Position numbers and translations under genes: made by a program. This document shows positions 59,982 to 64,000 of a DNA stretch of 64,000 nucleotides, piece by piece; the first letter of the stretch is position 1, and each line of letters starts with the position of its first letter. The notes beneath the pieces are model-generated. The model searched no databases and was not told the origin of the DNA. It saw only the letters and a program-made list of their open reading frames with translations. Source of the stretch: Halorubrum xinjiangense (GTDB lineage Archaea > Halobacteriota > Halobacteria > Halobacteriales > Haloferacaceae); NCBI RefSeq assembly GCF_900102375.1, contig NZ_FNBO01000003.1, forward strand, positions 62,001-126,000, in the 5' to 3' direction.

Positions 59982-61028
59982 TCACTCCCGCAGCTCGTCG
60001 ACGACGGCCGCGATCCGGTCGACCGCCTCGTCCACGTCGGCGTCGTCGACGTCGAGGTGCGTGGTGAACCGCGTCGTGTGCTCGGCGAACTCGACGCAGC
60101 CGACGCCGGCGTCCTTACAGGCCGCGTAGAGCGACTCGGCCGGGATGCCGGCGGCCTCCGTGTGCGCCACGACGATGTTGGTGTCGGGCGCGGGCGCGTC
60201 GACGCCGTCGAGCGCGTCGAGGCCGGCCGCGAGCCGCTCCGCGTTGCCGTGGTCCTCGGCGAGCCGGTCGACGTTCTCCAGCGCGCGGAGCCCGGGCGCG
60301 GCGATGATGCCGGCCTGCCGCATCCCGCCGCCGAACAGCTTGCGGACGCGGCGGGCCTCCTCGACGAACGCCTCGTCGCCGGCGAGGATCGACCCGACCG
60401 GCGCGCCGAGCCCCTTCGAGAGGCAGAAGGTGACGCTGTCGACGGGGTCGACGATCTCGCTCGCGTCGACGCCGAGCGCGACCGCGGCGTTGAACACGCG
60501 TGCGCCGTCGAGGTGGACCGGCACGTCGGCGTCGCGGGCGGCCTCCGCGGCGGCCGCGATCCGGTCGACGGGGACCGCGATCCCCCCGCGGTAGTTGTGG
60601 GTGTTCTCCACGGAGAGGAGGCCGGTGCCGGGGCGGTGGAGGTCCTCGTCGACGAGCCCCTCGCGGACCGCGTCCGGCGTCGGGACGCAGCGCTCGCCGG
60701 CGTCTATCGTCCGGGTCTGGACGCCCGAGAGCTTGGCCGCGCCCGCCAGCTCCCAGCGGTAGATGTGCGACTCGCGCTCCAAGAGGAGCTCTTGGCCCGG
60801 CTCCGTGTGGGTGTGAACCGCGATCTGGTTCGCCATCGTCCCCGAGGGGACGTACAGCGCGGCCTCGGTGCCGACCGCCTCGGCCGCCCGGCGCTCCAGT
60901 TCGTTGACCGTCGGGTCGTCGCGGTACACGTCGTCGCCGACCTCGGCGGTCGCGGCCGCCTCGCGCATCTCCGCCGAGGGCGCCGTGACGGTGTCGGACC
61001 GCAGGTCGATGAAGTCGTCGTCGGACAT
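59982..61028 (-). CDS. Threonine aldolase-family PLP enzyme
   Basis: 348 residues. It begins DDDFIDLRSDTVTAPSAEMR, the classical start of low-specificity L-threonine aldolases. The PLP Lys is in VTFCLSKGLGAPVGSILAGD; the substrate- and cofactor-binding VGDDVYRDDPTVNELERRA and PVHLDGARVFNAAVALGVDA are conserved. It cleaves L-threonine to glycine and acetaldehyde, or similar beta-hydroxy amino acids. A TATA-like ATATATGCC near 61056-61064 lies about 30 bp before ATG 61028. Confidence 0.93.
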   Translation of the reverse strand: MSDDDFIDLRSDTVTAPSAEMREAAATAEVGDDVYRDDPTVNELERRAAEAVGTEAALYVPSGTMANQIAVHTHTEPGQELLLERESHIYRWELAGAAKLSGVQTRTIDAGERCVPTPDAVREGLVDEDLHRPGTGLLSVENTHNYRGGIAVPVDRIAAAAEAARDADVPVHLDGARVFNAAVALGVDASEIVDPVDSVTFCLSKGLGAPVGSILAGDEAFVEEARRVRKLFGGGMRQAGIIAAPGLRALENVDRLAEDHGNAERLAAGLDALDGVDAPAPDTNIVVAHTEAAGIPAESLYAACKDAGVGCVEFAEHTTRFTTHLDVDDADVDEAVDRIAAVVDELRE

Positions 61029-61153
61029 CTGTTACCTGTCCTTCCGCGGCGCCGGGCATATATCCCGCGCTCGGCGAAGCGTCGCGGCGAGGAGGGGATT
61101 CTGACGGTTCCGGGTTCGGTCCCTTCTTAACTGCCGGGATCGATCCGTGACGT

Positions 61154-62680
61154 ATGGCAACGGAAGCCGCGGCAGACGACGCAGCCGACGCACCGGACGC
61201 CTACGACGCCCTCCTCGACCGCGTCCAGCGGTGGAACGCGGTCGGCAGCGCCTCCGGCGTCCTCGGCTGGGACCAGCAGGTGATGATGCCCGAGGGCGGC
61301 ACCCCGGCCCGATCGAAGCAGCTCTCTGCGCTCTCCTCCGTTCACCACGACATGGTCACCGCCGACGAGACGGGCGAGCTGCTCGACGAGCTCGACGACG
61401 CCGACCTCACTGACGAGCAGGCGGCGGTCGTCCGCGAGGTCCGCCGCGAGTACGAGCGCGCCGACGCGGTCCCGGTCGAGCTCGTCGAGGAGATCTCCGA
61501 GACGGGCTCCGAGGCGCTCCAAGCGTGGGAAGCGGCGAAGGCCGAGGACGACTTCGACGAGTTCGCGCCGTACCTCGAGAAGCACGTCGAGCTGAAACGC
61601 GAGTACGCGGAGCACATCGACCCCGACCGCGACCCCTACGAGGTCCTCTTCGAGGAGTTCGAGCCGTGCCTCTCGATGGAGCGCGCCGAGTCGATCCTCA
61701 CCGAGCTCCGCGAGGCGCTCGTCCCGATGATCGAGGACATCCGCGAGTCCGATGTCGACCTCGCCGTCGACACCTTCGAGGGGACCTTCCCCGAGGACGA
61801 TCAGGAGGCGCTCTCCCGGGACGCGCTGGAATTCGTCGGCTACGACTTCGATCGCGGGCGCCTCGACGTCTCCTCGCACCCGTTCACCTCGGGCAACCAG
61901 TTCGACTGCCGCGTGACGACCCGGTTCGACGAGGAGGACCCGCTCGGCGCCGTCGGCTCGACGATCCACGAGTTCGGCCACGCCCAGTACAACCTCGGGC
62001 TCCCGCAAGAGCAGTTCGGTACGCCGCTCGGCCAGTCGCGTGACCTCTCGGTCCACGAGTCGCAGTCGCGCCTCTGGGAGAACCACGTCGGGCGCAGCGA
62101 GGCGTTCTGGCAGGAGTTCCTCCCCATTTTCAAAGAGCACTTCCCGCAGACGGAGGCGGCGACGGTCCGGGACGCCTACGAGGCGTTCAACCAGGTGTAC
62201 GAGGACAATCTCATCCGCGTCGAGGCCGACGAGCTTACCTACCACCTCCACATCGTCATCCGGTTCGAGATCGAGCGCGACCTGATCCGCGGCGACCTCG
62301 ACGTCGAGGACGTGCCCGAAGTGTGGAACGACAAGTACGAAGAGTACCTCGGTATCCGCCCCGACACCGACAGCGAGGGCTGTCTCCAGGACATCCACTG
62401 GAGCCACGGCAACTTCGGCTACTTCCCCACCTACTCGCTCGGCTCCGTGATGGCCGCCCAGCTGTTCGCGGCCGCCGAGGCGGAGATAGACGACCTCGAC
62501 GGGAAGATCGCGGCGGGCGAGTTCGACGCCCTCCACGACTGGCTCGGCGAGAACGTCCATCGGCACGGCTCCCGCTACGAGACCAACGAGCTGGTGAAGC
62601 GCGCGACCGGCGAGGACTTCTCGGCGGACGCGTTCCTCGACTACGTCGAGGAGAAGTACGGCGAGCTGTACGGGATCTGA
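61154..62680 (+). CDS. M32-family metallocarboxypeptidase (Taq-type)
   Basis: 508 residues, mostly helical. The zinc motif is STIHEFGHAQYNLGLPQEQF (HEFGH, about residue 272), with ESQSRLWENHVGRSEAFWQE supplying further conserved residues of M32. It removes C-terminal amino acids from peptides in the cytoplasm. Early residues WNAVGSASGVLGWDQQVMMP then EGGTPARSKQLSALSS are diagnostic. A TATA-like TTCTTAAC near 61123-61130 lies 27 bp before ATG 61154, supporting a leaderless start. Confidence 0.95.
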   Translation: MATEAAADDAADAPDAYDALLDRVQRWNAVGSASGVLGWDQQVMMPEGGTPARSKQLSALSSVHHDMVTADETGELLDELDDADLTDEQAAVVREVRREYERADAVPVELVEEISETGSEALQAWEAAKAEDDFDEFAPYLEKHVELKREYAEHIDPDRDPYEVLFEEFEPCLSMERAESILTELREALVPMIEDIRESDVDLAVDTFEGTFPEDDQEALSRDALEFVGYDFDRGRLDVSSHPFTSGNQFDCRVTTRFDEEDPLGAVGSTIHEFGHAQYNLGLPQEQFGTPLGQSRDLSVHESQSRLWENHVGRSEAFWQEFLPIFKEHFPQTEAATVRDAYEAFNQVYEDNLIRVEADELTYHLHIVIRFEIERDLIRGDLDVEDVPEVWNDKYEEYLGIRPDTDSEGCLQDIHWSHGNFGYFPTYSLGSVMAAQLFAAAEAEIDDLDGKIAAGEFDALHDWLGENVHRHGSRYETNELVKRATGEDFSADAFLDYVEEKYGELYGI

Positions 62681-62714
62681 GGCGGACACGAACGCACAAC
62701 TGCGATTCGCTGTC

Positions 62715-63824
62715 TCACGGCTCGGCGGTTTCGACGCCGCGGATCTCGAACCGAGCGCCGCCGGGCGCGCTCTCCATTATCTCGACGTCCCACCCGTGGG
62801 CGTCGGCGATCTGCGAGACTATCGACAGGCCGAATCCGGTCCCGTCGTCTGACGTGTAGCCGGCCGCGAACACGTCCCCGCGGTCGTCCGGCGAGATGCC
62901 CGGGCCGTCGTCGGCGACGTAGAAGCCGTCGGCCAACTCGCCCACCGTCACGGAGACGTCGTCGCCGCCGTGGTCGAGCGCGTTTTTCAGTAGGTTCTCG
63001 AGGAGCTGGCGCAGGCGGTCGCGGTCGGCGCGGACGTCGCGGTCGCACTCGACGCTGAGCGTGGCCGAAGGCGTCGCGAGCGGGTCCCAGCAGTCGGCGG
63101 CGAGCGCCCCGATATCGACCGCCGCGAGCGAGAGCGTCTCGGAGCCCATCTTCGCGAACAGCAGCAGGTCGTCGATGAGCCGCTCCATCCGGTCGTGCGC
63201 GTCTGCGACCGCCTCGAGATGCGGGCTCGAACAGTCCGCGGCGACGAGTTCTAACCGGCCCGTGGCGACGCCGAGCGGGTTCCGGATGTCGTGGCTCACC
63301 GCGGACGCGAACTGGTCGAGCCGGTCGTTCTGCCGCTGGAGCTCCCGTTCCCGGTCGAGCCGGTCCAGCGCCGTCTCGGCGTGGCTGAGGAGGAGTTCCG
63401 CCAGCTCAACGTCGTCGTCGTCGAAGGCGTCCGGCGTCGTCTCGACCGCCTGAAACACCCCGTGGTCGCCGATCGGTACGCTGATCCCGGACCTGTACGA
63501 CGCGTCGGCCGGCACCGTCTCGTCGTCCGGCGTGACCTCGGCGACGGTGTACGACTCTCCCGTCTGGTAGGTCTTGCCCGCCAGCCCCTCGTCGATACGC
63601 ATCTGCTGGCTGCCGTCGGGCGGCGCGGCCGCGGACGTGGCGCGCGGGACGAGCCGCTCGCCGTCCCGTATCATGATAGTACACAGGTTGAAATCGAGGA
63701 GGTTGGCGGCCGCTGCGACCGTCCGTTCGCAGACGCCCGCGACTGTCTCCTCTGTCTGGATCGTCGTCGCGACGTCGTGGAGCGTTTCGATGACGGCCGC
63801 GCGCCGGGCGCGTCCCATATCCAT
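62715..63824 (-). CDS. GAF-domain histidine kinase
   Basis: 369 residues from ATG 63824. Residues 20-165 form a GAF sensor (FNLCTIMIRDGERLVPRATS..., YRSGISVPIGDHGVFQAVET). The phosphorylated His is in FASAVSHDIRNPLGVATGRL (about 178). The ATPase domain has the N-box LLENLLKNALDHGG, the G1 box FYVADDGPGISPDDRGDV and G2 GTGFGLSIVSQIADAHGW. No membrane segment is seen, so it should be cytoplasmic. There is no receiver gene beside it; the receiver-HTH_10 protein at 2125 is one possible partner but 60 kb away. Confidence 0.93.
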   Translation of the reverse strand: MDMGRARRAAVIETLHDVATTIQTEETVAGVCERTVAAAANLLDFNLCTIMIRDGERLVPRATSAAAPPDGSQQMRIDEGLAGKTYQTGESYTVAEVTPDDETVPADASYRSGISVPIGDHGVFQAVETTPDAFDDDDVELAELLLSHAETALDRLDRERELQRQNDRLDQFASAVSHDIRNPLGVATGRLELVAADCSSPHLEAVADAHDRMERLIDDLLLFAKMGSETLSLAAVDIGALAADCWDPLATPSATLSVECDRDVRADRDRLRQLLENLLKNALDHGGDDVSVTVGELADGFYVADDGPGISPDDRGDVFAAGYTSDDGTGFGLSIVSQIADAHGWDVEIMESAPGGARFEIRGVETAEP

Positions 63825-64000
63825 CAATCAAAACGGAGTGTAATGAATCTTACAGTCAGTCACTTCGACTCTGTCTCGCCGGAGTCGCGTCGAGGGCTCC
63901 TACTCTCGACCGGTTCGAGCCGCCGGACCGGATTCGCCCTCCTGCTCCTCGACGCGGTCACACGCCCAAGCGGAACCCCGTCATCAACACGATTATCGCG
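63825..64000. other. Right-end intergenic stretch
   Basis: 176 bp after the kinase start codon to the window edge. An AT-rich piece (GATTCATTACAC on the minus strand, near 63838-63850) is a likely kinase promoter. I see no further gene start. Confidence 0.4.

Noticed and set aside
1-64000. Toxin-antitoxin, restriction-modification or other defence island
   Set aside because: No methylase, nuclease, toxin or antitoxin motif was seen; the only island-like region (12.1-15.2 kb) holds membrane proteins and repeats.

Overview
The window reads as a stretch of a haloarchaeal chromosome, most like Halorubrum or a close relative. The DNA is GC-rich with strong G/C bias at third codon positions. The proteins are very acidic. 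Many genes have a TATA-like box about 25-30 bp before the start codon and almost no 5' leader, which is the haloarchaeal leaderless layout. Family content agrees: three bacterio-opsin-activator (HTH_10) regulators, topoisomerase VI, Tat-type lipoproteins, DUF4212/SSS symporter, TAXI-TRAP transporter. The genus is an inference from memory, not from a search.

Layout. 1-11.9 kb: a truncated membrane protein, an MscS channel, a receiver-GAF-HTH_10 regulator, a four-gene minus-strand membrane/GNAT run, small PRC-barrel and zinc-ribbon proteins, a second member of the membrane family seen at the left edge, a glutamate-cysteine-ligase-like enzyme, a short HTH_10 regulator and a YihY/BrkB membrane protein. 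12.1-15.2 kb: a gene-poor, lower-GC island with two inverted copies of a structured repeat, a DUF6498-like gene, a small membrane gene and a gene remnant. 15.4-22.9 kb: an overlapping aldehyde dehydrogenase and ThDP enzyme pair, tRNA-Lys, and a TAXI receptor, DUF1850 protein and fused TRAP permease. 23-30.9 kb: DHH phosphoesterase, sugar nucleotidyltransferase, PfpI-like protein, hpt (flanked by two more copies of the repeat), enoyl-CoA hydratase and aroC. 31-44.7 kb: ZIP transporter, small membrane proteins, htpX, a beta-propeller lipoprotein, msrB, a CDGSH protein, top6A/top6B, a Tat-exported histidine-rich protein, an SDR, a HhH-GPD-like protein and a cold-shock protein. 44.9-48.6 kb: copA and an NDUFA9-like SDR. 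48.7-58 kb: an acetate module with DUF4212 + SSS symporter + UspA, two acetyl-CoA synthetases, an integrase-like/HTH_10 regulator and a DUF2061 protein. 58-64 kb: hflX with a frame-disrupted DUF2209 gene, threonine aldolase, M32 carboxypeptidase and a histidine kinase.

Main discovery candidate. Four dispersed copies (A 12101 +, B 15190 -, C 27070 +, D 28450 -) of a roughly 270-350 nt element share blocks such as GGGACTCAAAGGGGCAG and CTGGGGCTTTGG. They carry three hairpins whose arms differ between copies but keep base-pairing. Such compensatory change argues for a structured RNA family. Three copies have a clear TATA box at the head. The 3' tail is a 57-bp unit with its own TATA-like box, repeated in tandem four more times beside copy B. 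The copies lie as two tail-to-tail pairs, one around the low-GC island and one around hpt.

Other points: short leaderless upstream reading frames that overlap the next start, a duplicated segment inside Top6B, the same 11-residue repeat in both symporter subunits, and a one-base disruption in the DUF2209 gene.
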